Below are positions 36,529 to 46,227 of a stretch of DNA of 64,000 nucleotides, piece after piece (the first letter of the stretch is position 1; each line of letters begins with the position of its first letter). The notes under the pieces are model-generated. The model saw only the letters and a list, made by a program, of their open reading frames with translations. It had not been told where the DNA came from and did not search any database. The position numbers were made by a program, and so were the translations under genes. Origin of the DNA: Polyangiaceae bacterium (GTDB lineage: Bacteria > Myxococcota_A > Polyangia > Polyangiales > Polyangiaceae); contig JACKEA010000002.1 of NCBI GenBank assembly GCA_020633235.1, positions 682,001-746,000 on the forward strand, in the 5' to 3' direction.

Positions 36529-36533
36529 ATGAC

Positions 36534-37816
<1,283 letters not shown>

Positions 37817-37823
<7 letters not shown>

Positions 37824-38491
37824 CACAGCACGGTCTTGCCAGTCTGCTTCGGATCGTCGACGCAGGTCTGTAGCGGAATCACGCCCGTCACCTTACAGCC
37901 GCCAAAGTCCGCCTTTTGACCGCAGGGCGTGGCTTGTAGGTAACCGTCGGGCTTGTTGGCGCAGCCGGTCAGCGCCAGACCGCCGCAGTCGATCACGTTG
38001 AAATCTCGATCCACGCCGCCGCTGCAGTCGTAATCGAACCCCAGGTGGAGGCTCGCCTTGTCGAAGAACTTGGTTTGCCCCAGGAATACGTCGGCGTCGG
38101 CGTCATCGCAGTCGTCACCCCCGCAACTGCCTTTGGCCTTGTGCCCGTCCCCATCACAATCGCAGGTCGCCTTGCAACCGCCGCTTCCCGCCGCTCCGCC
38201 GCTTCCCGCCGCTCCGCCGCTTCCTGCCGCTCCGCCGCTTCCCGCCGCTCCGCCGCTTCCAGCCGCGCCGCCGCTTCCGGCCGCGCCGCCGCTTCCAGCC
38301 GCGCCGGCCGAGCCCCCCGTGCTCGCCTCCGCTGCATCTTGCCCCGCGTCCGGCAACGTCACGGATGCGTCGCCTCCGGTTCCGTCCACGCCCTCCGGCA
38401 GATCGCCGATCACCAGCGCGCACGAGCTCGCGGTGGTCGCCGCAATCAAAGTGCACGCGCGCACTAGCCAAGAGGTGCCTCGTCGGGTCAC
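37817..38491 (-). CDS. Cys-rich lipoprotein with tandem-repeat linker
   Basis: A predicted envelope lipoprotein of about 224 residues. Lipobox 'TASSC', then a linker of about seven AGSGGA repeats, then a Cys/Asp-rich domain ('CKATCDCDGDGH', 'CGGDDCDDADADV', 'DYDCSGGVDRDFN') resembling the Ca-binding 'DCDD' surface proteins of myxobacteria. GTG 38491 is favoured over ATG 38500 because TACGAT (38499-38504) overlaps that ATG and lies 7 nt before the GTG. It is divergent from the TPR gene with almost no intergenic DNA. Confidence 0.7.
38178..38306 (-). repeat. About seven imperfect 18-bp tandem repeats in a lipoprotein linker
   Basis: Plus-strand unit CCGCCGCTTCCCGCCGCT and close variants, encoding the repeated AGSGGA on the minus strand. 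It was checked as a possible CRISPR and rejected: there are no spacers and it is coding. Confidence 0.85.
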
Positions 38492-38508
38492 AGTGAGCAT
38501 CGTAGCGC

Positions 38509-39474
38509 ATGATCGACCTCGTCCGTAGCCGTTGGCCCGGCGCAGTGCTGCTGGTCGCACTGACATTGTCCTCCAGCGCACGAGCCCAGCCTGCAGAGCA
38601 GACGGCGGCGTCGGCTTTCGACGAGGGTGTCGAGCTGTTCGAGCACGCGCGCTACCAAGAAGCGGCCAAGGCATTCTTGAAGGCGGACGCTGCGGTGCCG
38701 AACGCCGAAGCGCTGTCCAACGCGCTCTCCGCCGCGCGGCGCGCGAACGACCACTTGTTGGTGGCCACCGTGGCAAAGCGCGCCGTCGCCCGGGAAGCGA
38801 CGGAACCGGACCTTGCCGCTCGAGCGCGGCAAGCGCTGGCGGAGGCTTCAAAGAAGCTCGCCGCCATCGACCTCGCCTGTGAGCCGACCCCCTGCACCCT
38901 GACGCTGGATGGCGCGACCACGAAAGCCGGGGAAGCCTTCGTCTTGCCGGGTAACCATCAGCTTATCGCCCGGGGGGATGCCGATGCCCAGGCGGAGGAA
39001 TCGATGACGCTGGAGGCCGGCGCCCGCTACCGCATCCTGCTTCACCCGGTGAAGCCCGGGGAAACCTCGAAAGCAGCAGACGTCGCCCAGACCCGCCAGC
39101 CCGCCGAGAGCGCCCCACCCACGCGTCCCGAAGCGAAGAGCGAGCCTCGAAGGGATCGCGTCGAGCCCCGTCCGCTCTCTCCCGGATGGTTCTACGCCGG
39201 CGCGGGCGCCACGGCGCTGCTCGCCGGCATCACCACCTGGTCCGGCCTCGACGCGCTGTCGGGCAAGCGCGAGCTGCCGAGCACGCCCACCACCGGACAA
39301 GTGGACGACGTGCGTGGCAAGGTGCGGCGCACCGACATCTTGCTCGCCTCCACCGTGATCGTGGGAGCCGCCACCGCCTACGCCGGGCTCGAGCTGGTGC
39401 AGTGGGGGGACGCTTCCGTCAGCGCCGCGGTCGCGCCCGGAGAGCTTCGACTGGGAGCGCGGGGGCGCTTCTGA
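38509..39474 (+). CDS. TPR-like membrane protein paired with a Ser/Thr kinase
   Basis: A 321-residue exported or membrane protein. The signal-like segment 'GAVLLVALTLSSSARA' is followed by a TPR-like helical repeat ('FDEGVELFEHARYQEAAKAF'), a beta-rich PEGA-like section ('CEPTPCTLTLDG') and two C-terminal hydrophobic helices. Such proteins often sit beside Ser/Thr kinases in Polyangiales. ATG 38509 is the only good start; there is no Shine-Dalgarno. Its stop overlaps the kinase ATG (TGATG), suggesting a functional pair. Confidence 0.7.
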   Translation: MIDLVRSRWPGAVLLVALTLSSSARAQPAEQTAASAFDEGVELFEHARYQEAAKAFLKADAAVPNAEALSNALSAARRANDHLLVATVAKRAVAREATEPDLAARARQALAEASKKLAAIDLACEPTPCTLTLDGATTKAGEAFVLPGNHQLIARGDADAQAEESMTLEAGARYRILLHPVKPGETSKAADVAQTRQPAESAPPTRPEAKSEPRRDRVEPRPLSPGWFYAGAGATALLAGITTWSGLDALSGKRELPSTPTTGQVDDVRGKVRRTDILLASTVIVGAATAYAGLELVQWGDASVSAAVAPGELRLGARGRF

Positions 39475-40898
39475 TGAACGCCAGCTACCGAGCGTCACTG
39501 CCCAGCGGCGTGAGCATCGGTTCCTTCGAGCCCCTGTTCGAGCTCGGGCGCGGAGGCATGGGCACGGCGCTGCTCGCTCGCGCCGTGGGGGTGGCGGGAT
39601 TCGAGCGCCTGGTCGTGATCAAGCGCCTGCACCCGCACATGCTGGACCGCGTGGAAGCAGTGAATCGTTTCCTGGACGAGGCGCGCGTCGCCGCCCACAT
39701 CCGCCACGCCAACGTGGTGGCCACGCACTTGGTCGGCACCGACGAAGACGGGCATTTCTTGGTGCTCGACTACGTGGAAGGCGCCAGCCTCGAAGAGCTG
39801 GTGGATCGCGTCGCGCTCAAACGCAACGCCATCCCGCCGCCGATCGTGCTGCGCATCGGGCTGGACGCCCTCGCCGGGCTACACGCGGCGCACGAGGCCC
39901 GCGACACCTCCGGCCAGCGCCTGGAGCTGCTCCACCGCGATGTTTCGATTCAGAACGTGTTGGTCGGTCGCGACGGCGTGGCTCGCGTGAGCGATTTCGG
40001 CATCGCCAAGAGCGCCATCGCCTCGGTGCAGACGGACAAGCAGTACATCGTCGGCAAGCTGATGTACCTGCCGCCGGAGTACCTGCGGCGAGAAGCCGTG
40101 GGTCCGGACTTCGACGTCTACTCCCTGGGACTCACCTTGTGGATCGCCCTCGCCGGCACCACGCCGTGGCCGGAGGACGACGACGCGAAGATGGTGACGC
40201 AGATCCTCATCAACGGGGTGCCGCGTATCTCGACCGTCATGAGCGTCGCGCCACAGCTCGACGACTTGCTCGCCAAGGCCTGCGCGATGAACCGCGCGGA
40301 CCGCTTTCCGTCGGCGCGGGCGATGATGGACGCCATCGAGCACATCGGCCGCCACACCGGTTGGTTGGCGAGCCACGCCGAAGTGTCGGACTTCGTCGAA
40401 TCGCTGATGGGCGCGGATCTGAAAGAGCGCGAGAAGCGCGTCACCCGGCGCCTGAAAGCAGGCACGGACCCCGAGCTTCCCATCCCTCTCAGAAAGCCGG
40501 TGCACACGCCAGGCAACGAAGACGTCACCGAGGAAGTGATCCCGGTGGTGAAGCCACGGCCGCTGTGGCCCTTCGTGCTGGGTGCCCTGGTGCTCCTCGG
40601 GTTTCTCTGCACCTGGCTCCTGGTGAAAGCGTCCACGCCGGTGCAGGCCGAACCGAGCCCACCACCGCCGGCTCCGACGCCCAGCGCCGCGGGGTTGGAG
40701 ATCCCCACCGCGCCGCCGGCTCCGACGCCCAGCGTCGCGCCCGCGCCAAGCGCGGTTTCCGCGCCGGAACGACCCCAAAAACCAAAGACGATCGCGCGGT
40801 CGGTGTCCGCTCCCACACCCGCCCCGACGCCCCAACCCGCGCCGACAGCCACCGCCACCAGCGACGGCATATCCAAGAAGAATCCCTACCGGAAGTGA
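39474..40898 (+). CDS. Membrane Ser/Thr protein kinase (PknB-like)
   Basis: A 474-residue eukaryotic-type kinase. Gly loop 'ELGRGGMG' (about 23-30), ATP Lys50 in 'VVIKRL', Glu70 in helix C, catalytic loop His154-Arg155-Asp156 ('HRDVSIQNVLV'), DFG 174-176, and activation segment with 'PPEYL'. After the kinase domain come a transmembrane helix ('WPFVLGALVLLGFLCTWLLV') and a Pro/Ala/Ser-rich outside tail without sensor domains. The 'HRDVSxQN' form is typical of myxobacteria. It is translationally coupled to the TPR protein. Confidence 0.92.
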   Translation: MNASYRASLPSGVSIGSFEPLFELGRGGMGTALLARAVGVAGFERLVVIKRLHPHMLDRVEAVNRFLDEARVAAHIRHANVVATHLVGTDEDGHFLVLDYVEGASLEELVDRVALKRNAIPPPIVLRIGLDALAGLHAAHEARDTSGQRLELLHRDVSIQNVLVGRDGVARVSDFGIAKSAIASVQTDKQYIVGKLMYLPPEYLRREAVGPDFDVYSLGLTLWIALAGTTPWPEDDDAKMVTQILINGVPRISTVMSVAPQLDDLLAKACAMNRADRFPSARAMMDAIEHIGRHTGWLASHAEVSDFVESLMGADLKEREKRVTRRLKAGTDPELPIPLRKPVHTPGNEDVTEEVIPVVKPRPLWPFVLGALVLLGFLCTWLLVKASTPVQAEPSPPPPAPTPSAAGLEIPTAPPAPTPSVAPAPSAVSAPERPQKPKTIARSVSAPTPAPTPQPAPTATATSDGISKKNPYRK

Positions 40899-40902
40899 GT
40901 CG

Positions 40903-40931
40903 TTGACGCTCGCGTCACCTCGGCGTTCGAT
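40903..40931 (+). promoter_or_regulatory. Promoter with palindromic operator before the TetR gene
   Basis: TTGACG (40903-40908), a 17-bp spacer and TTCGAT (40926-40931), with the ATG 8 nt after the -10 box. The -35 box overlaps a perfect palindrome TGACGC-TC-GCGTCA, a likely autoregulatory operator for the TetR protein. Confidence 0.55.
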
Positions 40932-40939
40932 CGGGGGTG

Positions 40940-41539
40940 ATGGGAATTGCGGAGCGACGCGAGCGCGAGCGACAGCAGCGTCGCGCCGACATCCTTCGAG
41001 CGGGGTGGGCCGTGGCGGAGCGAGTGGGCTGGGCGGCTTTCAGCGTGGAGCGCGTGGCGAGCGAAGCCGAGCTCGGTCGTGCCACGGTGTACGGCTACTT
41101 CGAGTCGCTCGAAGCGTTGGTCCTCGCCCTCGCGGAGAACGCGTTCGAGGAGCTGTCCGAACGCATCGCCGCGGCGGACAAGCTGACCGAAGCCTTGGAC
41201 GTTCCGGTGCGTCTGGCCAAGTCGCGGCCGGCCGCCTTCGCGCTGCTGTTCCCTCCCGGCAACGACCCGCGCACGGCCTTCTCCAACGAAGCGCTCGAGG
41301 GCATCCGCGTCCAGGCCCGCCAGCTCTTGGGCCGACTGCAGCGTCTCGCGGCGCGTTCCCGCGCGAACCTGCCCGAGGACGCTCGCAGCGCCGAGGCGTT
41401 TCTCACGGCGGTGAGCATGGCGGCCACGTTGGTACCGGAGCTTTCCGAAAGCACCACGCTGCGCCATCGCTGGCAAGATTTCGTGCTCGGAGAGCCGACC
41501 GACGACGACTCCGACGACGGTGTCGGAAACGGTCAGTAA
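40940..41539 (+). CDS. TetR-family transcriptional regulator
   Basis: A 199-residue regulator. The N-terminal helix-turn-helix is 'RADILRAGWAVAERVGWAAF', then 'SVERVASEAELGRATVYGYF', with the usual F-x-x-x-E-x-L-x-L-A continuation. The C-terminal ligand domain is helical and unassigned. ATG 40940 is chosen; the preceding GTG 40937 is an alternative. The promoter contains a palindrome suggesting self-repression. The target may also be the lipoprotein gene that follows, whose leader has GCGTCACGC. Confidence 0.88.
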   Translation: MGIAERRERERQQRRADILRAGWAVAERVGWAAFSVERVASEAELGRATVYGYFESLEALVLALAENAFEELSERIAAADKLTEALDVPVRLAKSRPAAFALLFPPGNDPRTAFSNEALEGIRVQARQLLGRLQRLAARSRANLPEDARSAEAFLTAVSMAATLVPELSESTTLRHRWQDFVLGEPTDDDSDDGVGNGQ

Positions 41540-41572
41540 CGTCCGCGTCACGCAGCGTTCACGCTGAGAGCG

Positions 41573-42295
41573 ATGAAGAAGCTCGCTCTCGTGCTGGTCG
41601 TCGCCATTCTTTCCGCGTGCGGCTCGGAAGACCCTGCAACCATCCTCGGTAGTGGAGGCGGCGCGGGCGCCGCAGGCTCCAGCGGTAGCGCGGGGGCTGC
41701 AGGCTCCGCAGGCAGCGGGGGCAGCGCGGGCAGCGCAGGTGCCGCTGGCTCCAGCGGTAGCGCGGGCGCGGCAGGTCTTCCTGGCGACGCGGGTGTCGAC
41801 GCAGCAAGTGACGCCACCACAGACGCCGCAAGCGACGCCACCACAGACGCCGCAAGCGATGCCAACGCATGCCCCGATCCGCTGAACGAACCCAACGAGG
41901 CCGAGAGCACCGCCGCTACGGTGGACGACGTCAACGACTGCGACGCGAAGAAGACGGTGGGCGGCATCGCGGCCCCGGGTGACGTCGACTGGTACACGTT
42001 CAAGGGCACCGACAACCTGCTGAGCTGCACTCCGAACCCCAAGGCGACGGTGAGCGCGGGCCTCCGTGTGTGCATCTTCGCGAAGTGCACCTCGGGGACC
42101 ACCACGCTGACCTGCGCCCAGGGCGCGACGGAAACCTCACCCGGAGGTGTGCACGGCTGCTGCGCGACCGGCGGGACGGCCGAAACCACGCTGAGCTGCT
42201 CCGGTCTCGGCGCCGACGATGCTCAGCTGTTCGTGCGCGTCGACCAGCCCGGTGGCGCTGCCTGCACGGCCTATCAGCTCGAATACTCGTACTGA
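41573..42295 (+). CDS. Lipoprotein with Gly/Ser linker and PPC-like C-terminal domain
   Basis: A 240-residue precursor with lipobox 'ILSACGS' and a Gly/Ala/Ser linker to about residue 75. A short tandem repeat encodes Ala-Ser-Asp-Ala-Thr-Thr-Asp-Ala. The Cys-containing C-terminal domain has 'GDVDWYTFKGTDN' and 'DDAQLFVRVDQP', resembling bacterial pre-peptidase (PPC) surface domains. It starts 33 nt after the TetR stop, so it may share that transcript or control. Function is unknown. Confidence 0.72.
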   Translation: MKKLALVLVVAILSACGSEDPATILGSGGGAGAAGSSGSAGAAGSAGSGGSAGSAGAAGSSGSAGAAGLPGDAGVDAASDATTDAASDATTDAASDANACPDPLNEPNEAESTAATVDDVNDCDAKKTVGGIAAPGDVDWYTFKGTDNLLSCTPNPKATVSAGLRVCIFAKCTSGTTTLTCAQGATETSPGGVHGCCATGGTAETTLSCSGLGADDAQLFVRVDQPGGAACTAYQLEYSY

Positions 42296-42321
42296 GCAAA
42301 AGCCGGGTACTATCCCCGGCC

Positions 42322-43419
42322 ATGCCCGAGCTCTCGCTCGCTCAGCTGCTCCGCCCCGAGCTTCGGGAGCTCAGCGCCTACTCTCCGGACACCGGGAGCT
42401 ACGCGGTGCGCCTCGACGCCAACGAGGCGCCGGACCTGCTGTCGCCCGCTGCTCGCGCCCGGCTGGCGGAGGTCGCAGCGCGGACCGCGTGGAATCGCTA
42501 TCCGGATCCTCGCGCGCGGAAGCTGCGAGCGGCCATCGCCGCACGCTCGGCGGTGAGCGAAGACGAAGTTCTCGTCGGTGTGGGCAGCGACGAAGTGATC
42601 TCGTTGTTGCTCACGGTGCTGTGCCAGCCGCGGGGTCGCACCACGGTGCCCACGCTGCTCACCACCACCCCCACGTTCGTGATGTACAAGCTGAGCGCCA
42701 AGGTGCGGGGCCAGCGCGTGCTCGAGGTCCCCCTGGACGCCGACTGGGACATTTCCGTGCCCGCGATGACCCGCGCGCTGTCGATGGCACCGCCGAACCT
42801 GGTGTTCGTCGCCAGCCCCAACAACCCCACCGGCACTCAGCCCGACCCGGCGCGACTCGATGAGATCATCGAAGCCGCCGCGGGCGCGCTGGTCGTCATC
42901 GACGAGGCCTACGCCGACTACGCGGCTCGGCGCCACATCGATCTCTATCGCAAGCACGAGAACGTCGCGCTGCTGCGCACCCTGTCCAAGGTGGGCTTCG
43001 CCGCCCTGCGCCTCGGTTGGCTCATCGGCCGCCCCGAGTTGGTCGCGGAGCTCGACAAGGCACGCCTGCCGTACAACGTCGCCACCCCTACCCAAGAGCT
43101 CGCCACCGTGGTGCTGGAGGAGCTCTCGGGGGAGCTCGCCCGCGTCACCTCCCACGTGATGGCCGAGCGCGAGCGCGTCTCGCAGGCGCTCGCGGCGCTG
43201 CCCGGCGTCGAGCCCACGCCGAGTGAGGCGAACTTCATCTGGCTCTCCACGCCGCTGCCCGCCGAACGCGTGTTCGAAGGCCTCAAGGCGCGCGGTGTGT
43301 TGGTGCGGAGCTTCCATCAACGCGGCGGTCGCCTGGCCCACCGCCTGCGGGTGACGATCGGGACGCGCGAGCAGAACGACGCGTTCCTGGCTGCGCTGGG
43401 CGACGAGCTCTCTCGATGA
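42322..43419 (+). CDS. hisC: Histidinol-phosphate aminotransferase
   Basis: A 365-residue PLP aminotransferase of fold type I. Key motifs are 'LDANEAPDLL' at the N-terminus, 'ASPNNPTG', 'VVIDEAYADY', and the PLP lysine Lys223 in 'RTLSKVGFAALRLGW'. Length and order fit HisC of histidine synthesis; some HisC-like enzymes also act on aromatic amino acids. ATG 42322 is preceded by TACTAT (42308-42313) 8 nt upstream. No other his gene is near. The stop overlaps the next ATG. Confidence 0.9.
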   Translation: MPELSLAQLLRPELRELSAYSPDTGSYAVRLDANEAPDLLSPAARARLAEVAARTAWNRYPDPRARKLRAAIAARSAVSEDEVLVGVGSDEVISLLLTVLCQPRGRTTVPTLLTTTPTFVMYKLSAKVRGQRVLEVPLDADWDISVPAMTRALSMAPPNLVFVASPNNPTGTQPDPARLDEIIEAAAGALVVIDEAYADYAARRHIDLYRKHENVALLRTLSKVGFAALRLGWLIGRPELVAELDKARLPYNVATPTQELATVVLEELSGELARVTSHVMAERERVSQALAALPGVEPTPSEANFIWLSTPLPAERVFEGLKARGVLVRSFHQRGGRLAHRLRVTIGTREQNDAFLAALGDELSR

Positions 43420-44486
43420 TGCGCATCGCGACGTTTGCGCTGGCCTTGAGCCTCACGGGCTGCGGCTTGTCGACCGGCAGCGTGGTGCGCCTGGTGGACG
43501 GCCAGGAAATAGACGGCCGCCCGGTGAGCGAGACCGCCTACGCCACCTACGCCTACGGCGCTTTGGCGGAGGCTCGGGGCGATCTCGGGCTGGCGGAGCG
43601 CTACTACCGCGCCGCGTCCGAGGAAGATCCCGAGAGCCCGGAAGTGTGGACGCGCCTCGGCGCGGTGCGCTGCGCCCAGGGGCTGCCGAGCACCGACGCC
43701 GTGTTCGCCCGAGCCGCGGATCTCGACGACGAATACGCGCCCCTGCACCAAGAGATTGCCCGCTGTTCCCTGGCAAAAGACCCGGAGCGCGCGCTGTCCG
43801 AGGCACGCCGCGCAGTGGCCCTCGATCCCGCCAGCGACGCGTCCACGGAGCTGGTGATCGACGCCCTCGAACGCCTCGGGCGCCGTGACGAAGCGCGGCG
43901 TTGGGCGCTGGCCCGCGCCCTCGTGCTGCCGACGCCCGCCGGCGCGTGGGAGCGTGTCCGCGCGCTGTCGTCGGACGCGGCCCAGGCCCTCGCCGACGAC
44001 GCCCTCACCGAGCGCCTCGAGCGCCGCCGCAAGGTGGGCCTGGCGGCGCCTTGCAGCGCCCTCGAGCGCGATGCTCTCGACGCCGCCCTGAGAGCCGACG
44101 ATCTCGAGCGCGCGCAGTCCCTCGCTCACGCGTGTCACCTGCCCGCCGGTCGTCTCGCGACGCGCGCCGTCGCCCTGGGCGCCGCCGGCATCGGCCTGCG
44201 TCAGGCCGAGCAGGTGTTGGCCGCCGACGCCAGCAACGCCGACGCCTGGGTCGCCGCTCTCGTCGCACGCGATCTGCTGCACACCTCGTCGACTGCCGCC
44301 GAGCTCGAGCCTCCCAGCGCGCCCCCCTCGCCGCTCGCGTCGTGGCTCCTCGTCGAGCTCATCGCTCGCCGCGCGGGCCGCGATGCCGCGCGCACCTGGC
44401 TCGGCGCGCGGGGCGATCTCGGAGCGCCCGAAGACGCCCTCGCCAAGAGCGTGGCCGAGCGCGTGAAGCAGACGCTCGCTCAGTGA
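43416..44486 (+). CDS. TPR lipoprotein
   Basis: A 356-residue precursor with lipobox 'SLTGCG' near residue 16. The mature protein is alpha-helical with several TPR-like units, for example 'YGALAEARGDLGLAERYYRAASEEDPESPEVW'-type repeats in the first third, and a more degenerate helical region after. It should sit on the periplasmic face of a membrane as a scaffold. ATG 43416 overlaps the hisC stop (ATGA). Its 3' end overlaps the convergent lipoprotein gene by 7 bp. Confidence 0.75.
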   Translation: MMRIATFALALSLTGCGLSTGSVVRLVDGQEIDGRPVSETAYATYAYGALAEARGDLGLAERYYRAASEEDPESPEVWTRLGAVRCAQGLPSTDAVFARAADLDDEYAPLHQEIARCSLAKDPERALSEARRAVALDPASDASTELVIDALERLGRRDEARRWALARALVLPTPAGAWERVRALSSDAAQALADDALTERLERRRKVGLAAPCSALERDALDAALRADDLERAQSLAHACHLPAGRLATRAVALGAAGIGLRQAEQVLAADASNADAWVAALVARDLLHTSSTAAELEPPSAPPSPLASWLLVELIARRAGRDAARTWLGARGDLGAPEDALAKSVAERVKQTLAQ

Positions 44487-45373
44487 CCGGCGTCGCCGGG
44501 CTCCAGTGTGAGCTCGACCTGGGTGGTCTTGCCGGCTTCGACCTTCACCTTCTGCTTGCTGGTCAGCATGTTGACCGGCAATAGCGCGTCGATCTCGAGG
44601 TCCCCCACCGGCACGCCGCTGATCTCGAAGCGCCCATCCGTTCCCGTGACGGACGCCGTGCGGTACTTGAGCACGAACACGTCCGCGTACATCGCGCCGT
44701 ACATCGCGTCCGTCAGCCCGAAGCGACCGGGCTTGTCGGGATACAGCTTCACCGCGTCGCCCCCCGGCACCGCGACCATCACGGCCTTGGCGTAGGCGCC
44801 CAGCAGCCGCGGCATGTACGGCTCCTTGTCCTTGGAGTACACGTCCAGCCGCTGCCCGAACATCGCGACGACGGTGCGACGGTCGAAGGCGCAGCCCGAG
44901 ACGTCCACGCGCTTCGCCTCCGAACGTGCCGGCAAGTAGCCGTCGTACCCGGTGACCGCCACCAACACGTCCGCCAGCGCGCCGTCAGCGCCCACGCGAA
45001 ACTCGGGGCCGTACACCATCTTGGAGGCGTCACACTTGGCCCGGATCTTCGCCAGCACGTCGTCGCGCATCTTGGGCTTCGGTCCGCGGTAACGCACGAC
45101 GCCCGCGACGTTCCCCGTGGGGCCGGCGTAGGGCTTGTCTCCCTTGGGGTTCACGACGGCTCGGACCTTGTCCTCCGCGACGGGGATGGCGTGCGTGACA
45201 GGAGGTCCCGACGCCGACGGCGCGACGGCCACCGCCGCGGAGGCGGAGGTCGCCGCGCTCGACGCTGCGGGCTTGTCACAGCCGACTACCGCGGTGGCAG
45301 CGATGGCAACGAAGGTGGCACGCAGGCCGCGCTGCTTCCGCGCCGGACCAACACCCATGCTGAAGTACTTCAT
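44480..45373 (-). CDS. Lipoprotein with C-terminal carboxypeptidase-regulatory-like fold
   Basis: A 297-residue precursor. Lipobox 'AVVGC' ends the signal peptide. An Ala/Ser linker follows, then a domain with 'NVAGVVRYRGPKPKM' and 'CAFDRRTVVAMFGQ', and a C-terminal beta-sandwich ('TDGRFEISGVPVGDLEIDALLP'). The latter matches the carboxypeptidase-regulatory-like or cupredoxin-like domains of myxobacterial surface proteins. The start may be ATG 45373 (TATCTG 9 nt upstream) or ATG 45358. The N-region codes 'GVGPARKQRG' from an interspersed repeat copy. Confidence 0.7.
   Translation of the reverse strand: MKYFSMGVGPARKQRGLRATFVAIAATAVVGCDKPAASSAATSASAAVAVAPSASGPPVTHAIPVAEDKVRAVVNPKGDKPYAGPTGNVAGVVRYRGPKPKMRDDVLAKIRAKCDASKMVYGPEFRVGADGALADVLVAVTGYDGYLPARSEAKRVDVSGCAFDRRTVVAMFGQRLDVYSKDKEPYMPRLLGAYAKAVMVAVPGGDAVKLYPDKPGRFGLTDAMYGAMYADVFVLKYRTASVTGTDGRFEISGVPVGDLEIDALLPVNMLTSKQKVKVEAGKTTQVELTLEPGDAGH
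45329..45355 (-). repeat. Interspersed palindromic repeat, copy 5, inside a signal peptide
   Basis: On the minus strand GTTGGTCCGGCGCGGAAGCA is translated VGPARKQ in the n-region of the lipoprotein signal peptide, the same frame as the in-gene copy at 20.3 kb. Confidence 0.6.
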
Positions 45374-45502
45374 GTGTAATTTCAGATACTTGCTCAAAAT
45401 GCGCCCGGCGGGAAGAAGAGCCTCGGAGAGGTCGTATTACGGCGCGGGTCCTCGGGGAGCAAGGTCCGGGCCGTAGTGGGTCATGGACGCGCCGCTCCCT
45501 GA

Positions 45503-45531
45503 TTTCAAATCCGCTCCGACCTGTGTAAGGT
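45503..45531 (+). promoter_or_regulatory. Possible promoter of the DUF4352-like lipoprotein gene
   Basis: TTTCAA (45503-45508), a 17-bp spacer and TAAGGT (45526-45531). The -35 is weak. The remaining 210-bp divergent gap shows nothing else clear. Confidence 0.35.
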
Positions 45532-45583
45532 CTGCCCGCCCCTCGGCCAGGGGCTTCAACAGCTACGGAAAGGTTTGCCGCTG

Positions 45584-46141
45584 ATGCACATTCGCTCCAG
45601 CTCTTGGACCGCTTTCGGCTGTGTCGTGCTCATCGCCGGCGCTCTGCTCGCCTGCAAAAAGAAGAGCTCGAGCACCACCGGCAGCACGACGACCACCGCG
45701 GAGACGCCCACCACCCCGGTTCCGACCGCCACCACACCGCCCATCACCAACAAGGTGTGGAACGTTGGCGAGGCCGCCACGGCCCCCGACTACAAGATGA
45801 CGATCGATAACGTGAAGGAGTGCAAGGTCAAGTACTACTTCCGCCCCAAGAAGGGGAACATCAAGCTCGGCGTCGAGGTGAGCATCGAGGGCACCGCGGA
45901 CAAGGACGTTCCGGTGAACCCCTTCTACGCGAAGATCACCGACGGCGAGGGTTACTCCTACACGAGCACCTTCGGCGGCTGCGAGCCGGACCTCAAGAGC
46001 GTGCGCATCGGCAAGGGCGAGAAGGCCAAGGGCTGGGTCACCTTCGAGGTTCCCGAGAAGGCCTCGGGTCTGAAGCTCACCTACAACCCGTTCATCATCG
46101 GCACCGCCAAGCAAGAGCTGAAGTTCGACCTCGGTCGCTGA
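45584..46141 (+). CDS. DUF4352-like lipoprotein
   Basis: A 185-residue precursor. Lipobox 'GALLACKK' (about residue 24), a Thr/Ser/Pro linker, and a telokin-like beta-sandwich (about 60-185) starting 'WNVGEAATAPDYKMTIDNV', the usual opening of DUF4352. ATG 45584 has an AGG-type Shine-Dalgarno (GGAAAGG) 10 nt upstream; an in-frame TTG just before is less likely. A strong terminator follows, so it appears to be monocistronic. The role of this domain family is unclear. Confidence 0.8.
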   Translation: MHIRSSSWTAFGCVVLIAGALLACKKKSSSTTGSTTTTAETPTTPVPTATTPPITNKVWNVGEAATAPDYKMTIDNVKECKVKYYFRPKKGNIKLGVEVSIEGTADKDVPVNPFYAKITDGEGYSYTSTFGGCEPDLKSVRIGKGEKAKGWVTFEVPEKASGLKLTYNPFIIGTAKQELKFDLGR

Positions 46142-46166
46142 GCTTCACGTCTGGCATGGAAGAAAG

Positions 46167-46200
46167 ACGGGGACGCACTTCGCGTCCCCGTTTCTTTTTT
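46167..46200 (+). terminator. Rho-independent terminator of the DUF4352-like gene
   Basis: A perfect 10-bp stem ACGGGGACGC / GCGTCCCCGT (46167-46176 with 46182-46191), a 5-nt loop, then TTTCTTTTTT. Confidence 0.92.
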
Positions 46201-46203
46201 GTT

Positions 46204-46226
46204 TTGTCGGTTCAGCGCGGAATCAG
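46204..46226 (+). repeat. Interspersed palindromic repeat, copy 6
   Basis: TTGTCGGTTCAGCGCGGAAT, a diverged core directly after a terminator T-tract, 1 nt before the nuoN stop codon on the other strand. Confidence 0.5.
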
Positions 46227-46227
46227 C

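Noticed and set aside
38178..38306. Regular repeats that could suggest a CRISPR array
   Set aside because: The units are contiguous without spacers, they encode AGSGGA in frame, and no cas gene is present.
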